This document shows positions 9,369-16,678 of a DNA stretch of 64,000 nt, piece after piece; within the stretch, counting starts at the first letter, position 1, and each line of letters begins with the position of its first letter. The notes under the pieces are model-generated. The model searched no databases and had not been told where the DNA came from. It saw nothing but the letters and a program-made list of their open reading frames with translations. The DNA lies in assembly GCA_903851385.1 (NCBI GenBank), contig CAINOC010000014.1, positions 1 to 64,000 on the forward strand, given 5' to 3'. The translations under genes were made by a program, and so were the position numbers. This DNA comes from an uncultured Chlorobiaceae bacterium. GTDB taxonomy: Bacteria > Bacteroidota > Chlorobiia > Chlorobiales > Chlorobiaceae.

Positions 9369-9618
9369 CCTTGGTTACAAGAAATCTGTCCAGCGAGATC
9401 TCAAGCAAATATCAAAGTTGGAGGCAAAACGTATTCTTGATCATATTGAGCAAGAACTTGTCAACGATCCTGAATCGAATCCTCTCCTCAAAGGTCGGTT
9501 TGCAGGTCTAAGGAGATATCGGGTTGGTGACTACAGGGTAATTTATTTTCTTCAGGAAACTGAGATTCGCATCTTGAGAATAGGCCATCGTAGAGATGTT
9601 TATAAACAGGAAATATAG
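9358..9618 (+). CDS. RelE/ParE superfamily toxin
   Basis: An 86-aa toxin beginning at TTG 9358, inside the antitoxin's last codons; no ATG fits the conserved start. The core is the RelE/ParE fold: SVQRDLKQISKLEAKRILDHIEQEL forms the helices, and GRFAGLRRYRVGDYRVIYFLQE plus IRILRIGHRRDVYK form the sheet. The conserved Arg/Tyr set and terminal H-R-R-x-x-x-Y pattern match RelE-type ribosome-dependent mRNA interferases better than ParE gyrase poisons, but the two cannot be separated safely by eye. The module appears intact. Confidence 0.9.
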   Translation: MAYSLGYKKSVQRDLKQISKLEAKRILDHIEQELVNDPESNPLLKGRFAGLRRYRVGDYRVIYFLQETEIRILRIGHRRDVYKQEI

Positions 9619-9804
9619 CAGGTCTCTCCACCAGACGCATTACGCCAATCAACCATTATTATTCAGTTTTTGCATTAAGATGGCACATTTATTTACAATA
9701 ATTGAATAATAGTGGCAGATTATAGGGGGTTATTAAAGAACCAGCCGATCAGAAAGACTGTGAGGATATTTAATCGACATTAATTTTGAGCGAAATCCGA
9801 ATTT

Positions 9805-10566
9805 ATGAATGAACGTTTTTTTCTGAAAATTCTGCTGGTTCTTTTTTGTGGGCTTATTGCTTCGGAAGTGCTGGTTGTGTCGCTGTTTGGTCTCAAGCTT
9901 GAGCTGATTCTGCTCTGCTTTATTGTTGCCGCAGCTTTGACAGGCATTCTTTTTGTCTTACGGCTTCTTTTTGCGGAACGCAATGATATTGACTCGGTTT
10001 CGATGCGGCGCGCAAAAGAGAAGAGTTCCGGTATTATGCAGGATCGCCTCAAGGAGTATAGTGTTGATGAGGAGTTTCTTGGCGGGAAAGCTAAGCATCG
10101 TGCCGGAAGTAAAGAGCCGGTTTTGCCAGTCAGGGAATCAATTGAAGATGCAATCAGGGTTCATGCCGAAATGTATGGCGGCCTTGGGGAGCTGCTCAAG
10201 ATGATGGAAAAAATTGATGATGCCTCTTTTGACCGGCTTGTGAAAAAAGTCGGGTTTGGTGAGGTTTCACGGGAAGAGGTGATTCTTAAAATCACGCTCA
10301 TGGCCACTGGTGAAGTAAATGCAGCCGAATGCGAGAGGGTAGAGAAGTGTATTCTTGAGGGCCATTCTATGGATAAGGCGAGTTTCGATGAGTATATCCG
10401 GCGCTGTATGAATGTCGCAGATGATGAGTCGGAGAGTGCTGACAATGGGTTTTCCGTGGAGCTTGACAGTGTTGCTCTTTCCAAGGGAACCGGTGCCATG
10501 CCGACGGATTTTTCTCATGATCCGAAAGCGGTGTTTTCAAAGCTCAATAAGCCGGGAGCGCACTGA
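9805..10566 (+). CDS. conserved membrane-anchored protein of unknown function
   Basis: Not a family I recognise. The 253-aa product has two hydrophobic helices at the N-terminus (~residues 6-28 and 32-55), followed by a soluble, charged and largely helical region. The middle (ELLKMMEKIDDASFDRLVKKVGFGEVSREEVILKITLMA, shown here only to locate residues ~128-165) looks like a helical bundle; the last ~50 residues appear disordered. The stop codon overlaps the start of the following RNA methyltransferase gene by one base (TGATG), so the two are translationally coupled, but the link in function is not evident. Alternative start codons are absent nearby. Confidence 0.7.
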   Translation: MNERFFLKILLVLFCGLIASEVLVVSLFGLKLELILLCFIVAAALTGILFVLRLLFAERNDIDSVSMRRAKEKSSGIMQDRLKEYSVDEEFLGGKAKHRAGSKEPVLPVRESIEDAIRVHAEMYGGLGELLKMMEKIDDASFDRLVKKVGFGEVSREEVILKITLMATGEVNAAECERVEKCILEGHSMDKASFDEYIRRCMNVADDESESADNGFSVELDSVALSKGTGAMPTDFSHDPKAVFSKLNKPGAH

Positions 10567-11387
10567 TGACGCAGCTTGACATACCCGCGTTAAGCAAGGC
10601 TAGATTAAAGCTCTATGTGAAATTGCATCAGAAAAAATTCAGGGATTCTGAAGGGCTTTTTCTTGCCGAAGGTCTTCGAACGGTGAGGGAGCTCTCAGAG
10701 AACATCCCCGATGAAGAGATGCTTGTGGCGATACTGATCAGGGATGGAGAGCCAGTGGGTAAACAGTTTTTTCGAACTCATCAGGGAAAAGTATTTTCCA
10801 TAAATGAGAGGGAGTGTTCGCAGCTTTCGGGCACCTCAACACCGCAGGGAATTTTTGGAGTTTTCCGCCAGTTGAGCCCGACTGAAACGCTCGCTGCAGC
10901 AGGTGGCGGCAAGATGAAAAAATCATTCATTGTTGCGCTCGATGATGTTCAGGATCCTGGCAATGTAGGTACTATACTGAGAACTGCCGTATGGTTCGGA
11001 GCCGAAGCGATGATCTGCAGTTCCGGCTCAGCCGACAGGTACAACTCTAAAGCCGTTCGCTCATGTGCAGGGAGCATTTATGGTATCCATCATTATGGTG
11101 TTGAACATCTTGACCTTGAACTCCTGAGACTTCAGAAGCTTGGTTATTCCATCGTTTCTGCATCGCTTGATGGAAAAGATTTCAGAGAGTTCACCTCCTG
11201 GCCTGAAAAGCAGGTGCTGGTAGTCGGCAACGAGGCTAATGGTGTCAGTGAACCGGTTAAAACCCTCACCGACCGCCTCGTCAGGATTCCGCATAGTGGC
11301 AAAAAACCCGGTGTTGAATCATTGAACGCCTCTGTATCAGCAGCCATTCTTATGGAACGCATGGTGTTAGATCATAAAGCCCCATGA
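10566..11387 (+). CDS. SpoU/TrmH-family RNA 2'-O-methyltransferase
   Basis: A 273-aa enzyme transferring a methyl group from SAM to a ribose 2'-hydroxyl in rRNA or tRNA. The N-terminal substrate-binding domain (KLYVKLHQKKFRDSEGLFLAEG) is followed by the three SPOUT knot motifs: ALDDVQDPGNVGTILRTA (motif 1, ~residues 125-142), VVGNEANGVSE (motif 2, ~218-228) and RIPHSGKKPGVESLNASVSA (motif 3, ~238-257). Domain order fits the RlmB/TrmH-like group (YsgA type); the target nucleotide is not deducible. It is coupled to the preceding membrane protein gene and converges with the DUF4325 regulator gene downstream. Confidence 0.9.
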   Translation: MTQLDIPALSKARLKLYVKLHQKKFRDSEGLFLAEGLRTVRELSENIPDEEMLVAILIRDGEPVGKQFFRTHQGKVFSINERECSQLSGTSTPQGIFGVFRQLSPTETLAAAGGGKMKKSFIVALDDVQDPGNVGTILRTAVWFGAEAMICSSGSADRYNSKAVRSCAGSIYGIHHYGVEHLDLELLRLQKLGYSIVSASLDGKDFREFTSWPEKQVLVVGNEANGVSEPVKTLTDRLVRIPHSGKKPGVESLNASVSAAILMERMVLDHKAP

Positions 11388-11427
11388 ATGGATTTCCAAG
11401 TGAAGGTTAAAAAACGGTGCAATGACA

Positions 11428-12462
11428 CTAACCGTTGCCAGCCCGATTAACCATCTTCGCTACATTTGGCTCCATTTTTACTGGCACCAACACAATGTCA
11501 GGATGATTTTTGGCATAAACGCGAAATATTTCGTCGGCAAATGCTTGGCCTATAGCCGACACCTCATCAAAGTCAAAAATTACATGTTTGAACCTCTCTA
11601 TACGACAGAGCAACCTTTTTGCCTGAGATCGAGATACAAGTTTCTCATTTTCGTATTGCGCTAACCGAACAGGAATAACTGTTTTGTTAAACTGAAATTC
11701 ATCCGGCCCAGCATAATCATCAAAAACCGTCTGGATTTCACGCGAAGAATCTCTCTTAAGAAGCATATATACCGCAGTACCAGCTTCGTTTTTAGAAAAT
11801 TCGGACTCCAGAATAACATCAAATTCAAACTGATCATCATGACGAAACCTCACACCTTTTGAATCAATTTCAAACTCATCAAATACCCTTGAAGTAAAGA
11901 ATATCCCTTCCCCAGTATGATTATCCGGATCTGTAGTCAATTTCCCTTTCGATAGCTCAAAGAGAGCCTGACGCTCGTCATCCAGATTACACAACCGCCT
12001 GATCTTCCTGAAAATACCCTCCCCATCGTCAATCACGGAAATCATGATTTTTTCATTATCTCTTACAGCAGATATAGAAACATGTTTCCCTCCCGAATGA
12101 TCAAGTACGTTATTTACCATTTCGGTAAAACCGTAGTGACATATATCGACAATGTTTTCAGGCAAACCTTCGAATACAAATGAATATTCATTCCTCCAAA
12201 CACCATCTTCAGTTAAGTCATCTGCGAGGATAAAGTGCGACTTATGCTCCCTTAAGTCTCCTAAATAATATTTTTTCCCCTTTCCACTGCCTGTGGATGC
12301 TAATCGCCCTTCTTTTTCAAGGCGCTGCATATGGCTAAATACTGCCTGAGGGGTTATAGAGAATATTTTGGCAATATGCTTTGAAATATCAGCACAATGC
12401 AGCCTGACATCCCTGACGATTTGGCGCCGTATTTCCTCGCCCCTTTCTTTATTATTATTCAC
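11428..12462 (-). CDS. winged-helix / GHKL ATPase / DUF4325 (STAS-like) fusion protein
   Basis: A 344-aa three-part protein. Residues ~1-70 form a winged helix (ISKHIAKIFSITPQAVFSHMQRLEKEGRL). Residues ~85-210 carry a GHKL-type ATPase: GFTEMVNNVLDHSGG is the N-box, VIDDGEGIFRKIRR the G1-box, and GEGIFFTSRVFDEFEI follows. Residues ~255-340 match the STAS-like DUF4325 domain (SRSQAKRLLCRIERFKHVIFDFDEVSAIGQAFADEIFR). It resembles an anti-sigma factor kinase and its antagonist joined to a DNA-binding domain. The start is GTG at 12462, preceded by AAAGGA, which itself is part of the repeated motif described at 12465-12544. This suggests autoregulation. The domain calls are firm; the regulated target is unknown. 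Confidence 0.85.
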   Translation of the reverse strand: MNNNKERGEEIRRQIVRDVRLHCADISKHIAKIFSITPQAVFSHMQRLEKEGRLASTGSGKGKKYYLGDLREHKSHFILADDLTEDGVWRNEYSFVFEGLPENIVDICHYGFTEMVNNVLDHSGGKHVSISAVRDNEKIMISVIDDGEGIFRKIRRLCNLDDERQALFELSKGKLTTDPDNHTGEGIFFTSRVFDEFEIDSKGVRFRHDDQFEFDVILESEFSKNEAGTAVYMLLKRDSSREIQTVFDDYAGPDEFQFNKTVIPVRLAQYENEKLVSRSQAKRLLCRIERFKHVIFDFDEVSAIGQAFADEIFRVYAKNHPDIVLVPVKMEPNVAKMVNRAGNG

Positions 12463-12464
12463 TG

Positions 12465-12544
12465 CTTATCCTTTAAGAAACTTTATTTATTAAAGGATAA
12501 CTGTTTTTTCTTAATGGACAAAATATATTTCTTAAAGGACGAAA
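12465..12544. promoter_or_regulatory. four-copy TTTCTTAAAGGAYAA operator array
   Basis: A motif TTTCTTAAAGGAYAA occurs four times. Three plus-strand copies have cores at 12490-12500 (TTAAAGGATAA), 12511-12521 (TTAATGGACAA) and 12532-12542 (TTAAAGGACGA), with exact 21-bp spacing. The fourth is on the minus strand (12476 to 12466), making a perfect 11-bp inverted repeat with the first and covering the ribosome site of the HTH/ATPase/DUF4325 gene. Two-helical-turn spacing indicates a cooperatively bound operator for the winged-helix protein. Confidence 0.65.
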
Positions 12545-12574
12545 CACAATTACGCATCTAAAACAGGCTTTGAA

Positions 12575-12811
12575 GTGAACTACCCGACGCACTTTGAGCT
12601 TCCGGACAAGCAGGCTGAGCGTGAATTTCATCAAGGCAGCCCGGCTGCGCTGGTCAACTCAGCGACGCTGCAGACAGAGCTGAACAAGCAGCTGGTGCGA
12701 ATTGCATTACCGAATGATGATCTGATTGAGAAGATTAATAAGGAGCTGAACTCTGTGAAAAGTGTTGCAAAGAGATATCGCCAAGACAGTATAACGGCAA
12801 AAGGCAGTTAG
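12575..12811 (+). pseudogene. orphan 78-codon ORF, probable C-terminal gene remnant
   Basis: The reading frame begins at GTG 12575 but stays open upstream to a stop at 12533-12535 with no ATG and no ribosome site, so the visible sequence looks like the tail of a larger gene. The product (HFELPDKQAEREFHQG ... ELNKQLVRIALPNDDLIEKI) is hydrophilic and helical with no motif I recognise. It lies next to the operator array of the regulator gene and before an IS630 remnant, consistent with a gene cut by past insertion or deletion. Confidence 0.4.
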
Positions 12812-13040
12812 GTGGTACACTTTAACCGGAATACTCATAGCTGGCATCCGTTTTACCAACTATTTTTCCTTTGAATAAGGTTTTTCCTGCTTGAAAAGAG
12901 TAAAATCGGTAGCTAAGTTAAAACTCTGCTTATTTATTCCAATTTGCGATCAAGATGACTTTAACTAGTGTCGAGTCAAGGATCTAACGTTGCTTTAAAA
13001 TAATAACTTACTCTTCATAATCACCAAAACAGGATTGAGC

Positions 13041-13205
13041 ATGAAGAAGTACAAAATAACGCTGAAACAAGAAGAAAGACTGGAGCTTACAGCATTGAGC
13101 AGCAAAGGTAAGCATGCCGCTCAAACGATGCTTGACTGGACACTGGTTTATCCGTGGAGTCCAGAGATTCCACGAAAGTTTACTCATGCTGTTCAGAAAG
13201 CATAG
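13041..13205 (+). pseudogene. IS630-family transposase remnant
   Basis: The ORF from ATG 13041 encodes 54 residues. The first ~32 (MKKYKITLKQEERLELTALSSKGKHAAQ, 28 residues given by position 1-28) match the N-terminal start of the helix-turn-helix of IS630-family transposases, after which similarity stops and a TAG follows at 13203-13205. The catalytic DDE part is missing. The AT-rich sequence just upstream (12990-13040) is probably what is left of the element's end. The 3' end overlaps the convergent barrel protein gene by 13 bp. Confidence 0.6.
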
Positions 13206-14239
13206 GTTAAGCCGACCGAGCCTGTTACATGCGGGAAAAGCTGATATCCCTCAAGCTTGCTATAGATCGGCAGTTGCCCGAATCCGTATATTTGCACGTC
13301 TTTCAGTATGCTTATACTCACTCCGGGGCTCAGGTATGCTGCGGTGCCAGCTGAGTTAGGAGTGTCAGCAAGTGTTCCAAGATCCTGACTTCTATGGTTG
13401 ATATTTACCTGAAGTTGCGGCACGATTGTGGGATTGGCTTCATAGCGGATGCCAAAGCTCAAGGCTTCCTGATTGCCGGGGCGGTAATCTTCACCAGCTT
13501 GGTTCAGTTCTTGCTTCACGGCTGCCTGGAATTGGAAATTGACAAAAGCGCTGAAATGCTGACTAACCTTGTTGTTGTAGTATGCCCCAACAATAAGGTC
13601 TGTACTGCCGGTCCCGGCCTGCAGGCTGGTATCGAGGAGATCACCGGTGTTAGGGCCTGAGGTGAAGTTCACCGGGTTGTGCCCTGCTATGCCTGTGCCA
13701 CTCGCATTTGGCCCTCCATAAGCACCTGTAGGCAGTTTCACACCAAGCTGAATCCCGAGGTTATGGTTGGAGAGCAGGCCTTGATAGCTGGTGATGAATT
13801 TGATGTCACCGAGACTGCTGACGCTTGAACCGCTTATCTGGTCTGGCGTGAGCAGGTCGCTGGTTGCCTGGCCATAGGTTGTGTGGCTACGGTCGATATA
13901 GGGAACCAGCAACCTCAAATTCCACTCTGCACTCGGTGTATAGCCAAGGCCCAGTGTTATATAGCGATTGATGGTGCCGTGCTCAACTTCCTGACTGCCG
14001 CCGCCGTCGTTGATTCCAGCCACTTGCGAGGATGAAACGCTGCCGGTCCCCGAGCGCAATTGGTTCTGGTTGATGTAATCGTATTGCAAACTAACGCTCC
14101 ACCCGGTTGTAGTCGAATAGCCTGTAGCTGCCTCGGACGACAAGGAGCAGCCGCATGCAGCACAGGCGAAACAATCAAGGGAGCTCATCACGATTCCAAG
14201 GGAAAGAATCGAAGTCGTAAGAAATTTTATAGCCTTCAT
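13193..14239 (-). CDS. outer-membrane beta-barrel (transporter-like) protein with N-terminal Cys motif
   Basis: A 348-aa exported protein. It has a signal peptide (residues ~1-25), then a short cysteine motif (CAACGCSLSS), then a long series of alternating hydrophobic/polar strands typical of an outer-membrane barrel (GWSVSLQYDYINQNQLRSG, TINRYITLGLGYTPSAEWNLRLL, GSTDLIVGAYYNN), ending in a strand with a terminal Phe (SVGLTYAF), the usual barrel-assembly signal. The family starting with C-A-A-C-G-C is widespread in Gram-negatives as a 'transporter' of unknown substrate, often near metal genes. It is likely cotranscribed with the Cys-rich protein gene 120 bp upstream on the same strand. Confidence 0.75.
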   Translation of the reverse strand: MKAIKFLTTSILSLGIVMSSLDCFACAACGCSLSSEAATGYSTTTGWSVSLQYDYINQNQLRSGTGSVSSSQVAGINDGGGSQEVEHGTINRYITLGLGYTPSAEWNLRLLVPYIDRSHTTYGQATSDLLTPDQISGSSVSSLGDIKFITSYQGLLSNHNLGIQLGVKLPTGAYGGPNASGTGIAGHNPVNFTSGPNTGDLLDTSLQAGTGSTDLIVGAYYNNKVSQHFSAFVNFQFQAAVKQELNQAGEDYRPGNQEALSFGIRYEANPTIVPQLQVNINHRSQDLGTLADTPNSAGTAAYLSPGVSISILKDVQIYGFGQLPIYSKLEGYQLFPHVTGSVGLTYAF

Positions 14240-14359
14240 AGTTACGGTTTGAATTGGAGTTAGGATGCCAAACTTGACCCATCAAGTGCATCTAAAAATT
14301 TGAACGACAGCTAATAACCCCGATTTTGGGGTTGATGCGTTCAACTATGAAAAGTGAAG

Positions 14360-14746
14360 CTAGGTGTTCGGCGGATGGTCGATGTGGCGAAAGACGCCAT
14401 CGAGTAAATAAGAAGAGAGGGCTGAGGTAAATATATGACTATTGGTTGCTGTCAGCGGAGCGTGCTGCTTGTCACCGAGAACGCCTGGCATCGCATTGAG
14501 CAATTCTTCCTGCGTTTTGGTTGGCACCTGTTTCTCAGTTGGTGCTGACTGAGTCTCACTTGTTGCGGCAATTTTTTTATGGAGGAAACAGTGTCCACAG
14601 CAATCCATAGTCTTCTTTTCGCAGACAGTTTCAGCTATTGATTTTTGATTTAAAAAGAAGAGCCCATAACAGACGAAAACGCAGTTTATCTGTAAAAGCA
14701 TCCCGACAAGCATCAGAGCTGCGATGGATCGGGCTGTTTTCCTCAT
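14360..14746 (-). CDS. small exported Cys/His-rich protein, possible metal-binding
   Basis: A 128-aa protein with one N-terminal hydrophobic segment (signal or anchor, ~residues 8-34) and a compact cysteine/histidine group, CEKKTMDCCGHCFLHKK (~42-58), followed by a low-complexity Thr/Gln/Lys linker and a histidine-containing end (FRHIDHPPNT). The Cys-x-Cys-Cys-x-x-Cys pattern with flanking His and an HPP end resembles small periplasmic proteins found beside TonB receptors and metal transporters in Bacteroidetes/Chlorobi. Metal binding (copper, iron or zinc) is an inference. It lies 120 bp upstream of the barrel protein gene in the same direction. Confidence 0.65.
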   Translation of the reverse strand: MRKTARSIAALMLVGMLLQINCVFVCYGLFFLNQKSIAETVCEKKTMDCCGHCFLHKKIAATSETQSAPTEKQVPTKTQEELLNAMPGVLGDKQHAPLTATNSHIFTSALSSYLLDGVFRHIDHPPNT

Positions 14747-14867
14747 AATTTCGTGTTGGTATTCTGGACATACTAAATATTATAAAAGATAGTCTTTTTA
14801 ACAATTGTTAACAATTAACGAAATGTCTTTCGTCATTCGATAGCTATCGATGGAGAGAAAGTTCAAA

Positions 14868-15746
14868 TTATGGCTTTTTAGAATAAGAGAGTATATAGTC
14901 CAGGCCGCAATAGACACTTTCTGCAGAACGATTCAATGTTAATTGTGCAAGAATTTTTGCAAGTGGATGCAGCTTGCCTACAAATGTCTGGTTTCTTGAC
15001 AGATACTCATGAAGAGGGATATAGACATCGTCACGTATTGATTTGATATCAATATTGACAAATCCGGCTTTTGAGAGCTTATCATTATAGGCTGGGATTA
15101 AATAGTAGTTTTCATGCGGAATATTAAATTTTCCTGCCACAAGGTTCCATGAAATCCATTGCTCTATTTGCCTGAAAAGGTTATCTGAATTTTTTGTTGG
15201 TAAAATGTCCGCTGTCACCAGCCTTCCACCTGGACGCAAAACGCGGAACGCTTCTTTGAAAAAATCCTCACGGGTTCTATAGTGGAAAGCACTTTCCACG
15301 GAAACAACCAGGTCAATGGATTCATTTTCAATTGGCATCTCTGTTGCCGAACCTTCTCTTAAATCTATTGATTTATCGAGTCCCGCATCGGCAACATTCA
15401 TCCGGGCTCGCTCAACCTGAGAATTCGTAATATTCAGCCCAATGATTTTTTCGGGTTTCATGTTCCTTGCCCAGAGGATGTCCTGATCGCCAAAACCATA
15501 CCCACAATCCAATACAGTATCACCTGTACCCATGCCGCCTCTCTTCGCCACCAGAAGAGCAAGCTCTTCACTGGCTTCATCAATTGTATCCACATCACGC
15601 CAATAGCCAAGATTCAGATATAACGCATTCTCAGTAAGTGAAGAGGTGCCAATCAAATCATAGACTTCCGTTGTCTTCAAGCCATGGAATGGATTGAAAA
15701 GCCAATTCAGATATCCAAAAAAACGATCTATTGTGTTGTCTGACAT
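14868..15746 (-). CDS. class I SAM-dependent methyltransferase
   Basis: A 292-aa cytoplasmic enzyme with the class I Rossmann methyltransferase set: motif I TVLDCGYGFGDQD (~residues 76-88), acidic end of strand 2 (IIGLNIT), motif for the adenine pocket (GSATEMPIENESIDLVVSVES, listed as ~128-148) and the post-motif RVLRPGGRLVTADIL. The lid and C-terminal helices (~175-290) resemble small-molecule methyltransferases of the sterol/tocopherol/macrolide-sugar group rather than RNA or protein methyltransferases. Neighbouring genes do not reveal the substrate. It is the upstream-most gene of a minus-strand run only by proximity; 58 bp separate it from the universal stress gene. Confidence 0.85.
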   Translation of the reverse strand: MSDNTIDRFFGYLNWLFNPFHGLKTTEVYDLIGTSSLTENALYLNLGYWRDVDTIDEASEELALLVAKRGGMGTGDTVLDCGYGFGDQDILWARNMKPEKIIGLNITNSQVERARMNVADAGLDKSIDLREGSATEMPIENESIDLVVSVESAFHYRTREDFFKEAFRVLRPGGRLVTADILPTKNSDNLFRQIEQWISWNLVAGKFNIPHENYYLIPAYNDKLSKAGFVNIDIKSIRDDVYIPLHEYLSRNQTFVGKLHPLAKILAQLTLNRSAESVYCGLDYILSYSKKP

Positions 15747-15803
15747 GGTGATAAGTTGTTATATAAATTTGAGCGTGGAAGCATGGTGTATGGCGCGACA
15801 GGT

Positions 15804-16646
15804 TTATACCAGAAGTACAGGGTAGTCTATCTCGTTGATCAGCGCATGCACCTCCTCCCTGGAAATCTTCATCCGGTCACTCAGCACGAGCAGGCCTGAA
15901 TCCACCATCCGGATGTAGCGCATAAGTGTTTGTCCACTGCTCAGAGGGAGGTGATGGTACTCAACAGCACTTCCCCGCAACGCTATTATTTCTGAAAGTG
16001 CCAGTTCAAGCTCTACACTCTCTTCGTGGGTTTCACCTAGAATCAGCACGTTGAGCGTGACGTCGGGGTTTATAATGCTGAGTGCAGTGCTGAGAGCCTG
16101 CCGGGAACCCTCCGACCCATCATAGAGCACTAACACTGGCCACTCTTTTGCCGAGAATCCCGGTCGAATGAACAGAACGGGTCTTTTACCCTCTTCAAGA
16201 GCTTTTCTTGCTGTTGAACCGAGCCCTTTGCGGCAGGAAGGGGATCTCCCGCTTCGGCCGAGAACAAGAAGATCCGCCTCACCAGCTGCAGCAATGACCT
16301 CTTCCGGTACAATTCCCCGCGATACCCTGAACGACTGTTTGATCATCAAATCTTCTGCAATACGCTGCAAGGATTGCTCTGCAGCTTTTGCCTGTACTTT
16401 AAGAGAGCGTTCAAGGGTAGAGGTATCAAACGTTTCAGATTCTGAAGTGTACATGCGGATTTCATGGCAAAAAGGAAGATTCGCCATCCGGAGCAGATTG
16501 ATGTCTTCAACATAAATACCGGTAAGCTCAGCGTTCAACTGTCGGGCAAGTTCAGCAGCAGCTCCGAGAGATGCTTTACTGTGTGGAGAACAGTCGAGAG
16601 CGACAGCTATCCGGCGTATATGAGTGCTTTTGTGTAGTTCCGGCAT
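15804..16646 (-). CDS. tandem universal stress protein (two UspA domains)
   Basis: A 280-aa protein made of two Usp domains. The first (~residues 10-145) has the starting strand RIAVALDCSPHSKASL and an ATP-binding loop of the type G-x2-G-x9-G-S (GRSGRSPSCRKGLGS). The second (~150-280) begins with VLVLYDGSEGSRQALSTAL and lacks the nucleotide-binding loop, so only the first half is expected to bind ATP. Such proteins are cytoplasmic and induced by starvation or respiration stress. It lies 32 bp upstream-in-coordinates of the LonB-like protease gene on the same strand (transcribed after it). Confidence 0.92.
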   Translation of the reverse strand: MPELHKSTHIRRIAVALDCSPHSKASLGAAAELARQLNAELTGIYVEDINLLRMANLPFCHEIRMYTSESETFDTSTLERSLKVQAKAAEQSLQRIAEDLMIKQSFRVSRGIVPEEVIAAAGEADLLVLGRSGRSPSCRKGLGSTARKALEEGKRPVLFIRPGFSAKEWPVLVLYDGSEGSRQALSTALSIINPDVTLNVLILGETHEESVELELALSEIIALRGSAVEYHHLPLSSGQTLMRYIRMVDSGLLVLSDRMKISREEVHALINEIDYPVLLV

Positions 16647-16678
16647 AGCAAACTCATTTATATGTTTCTGATGCCCGG

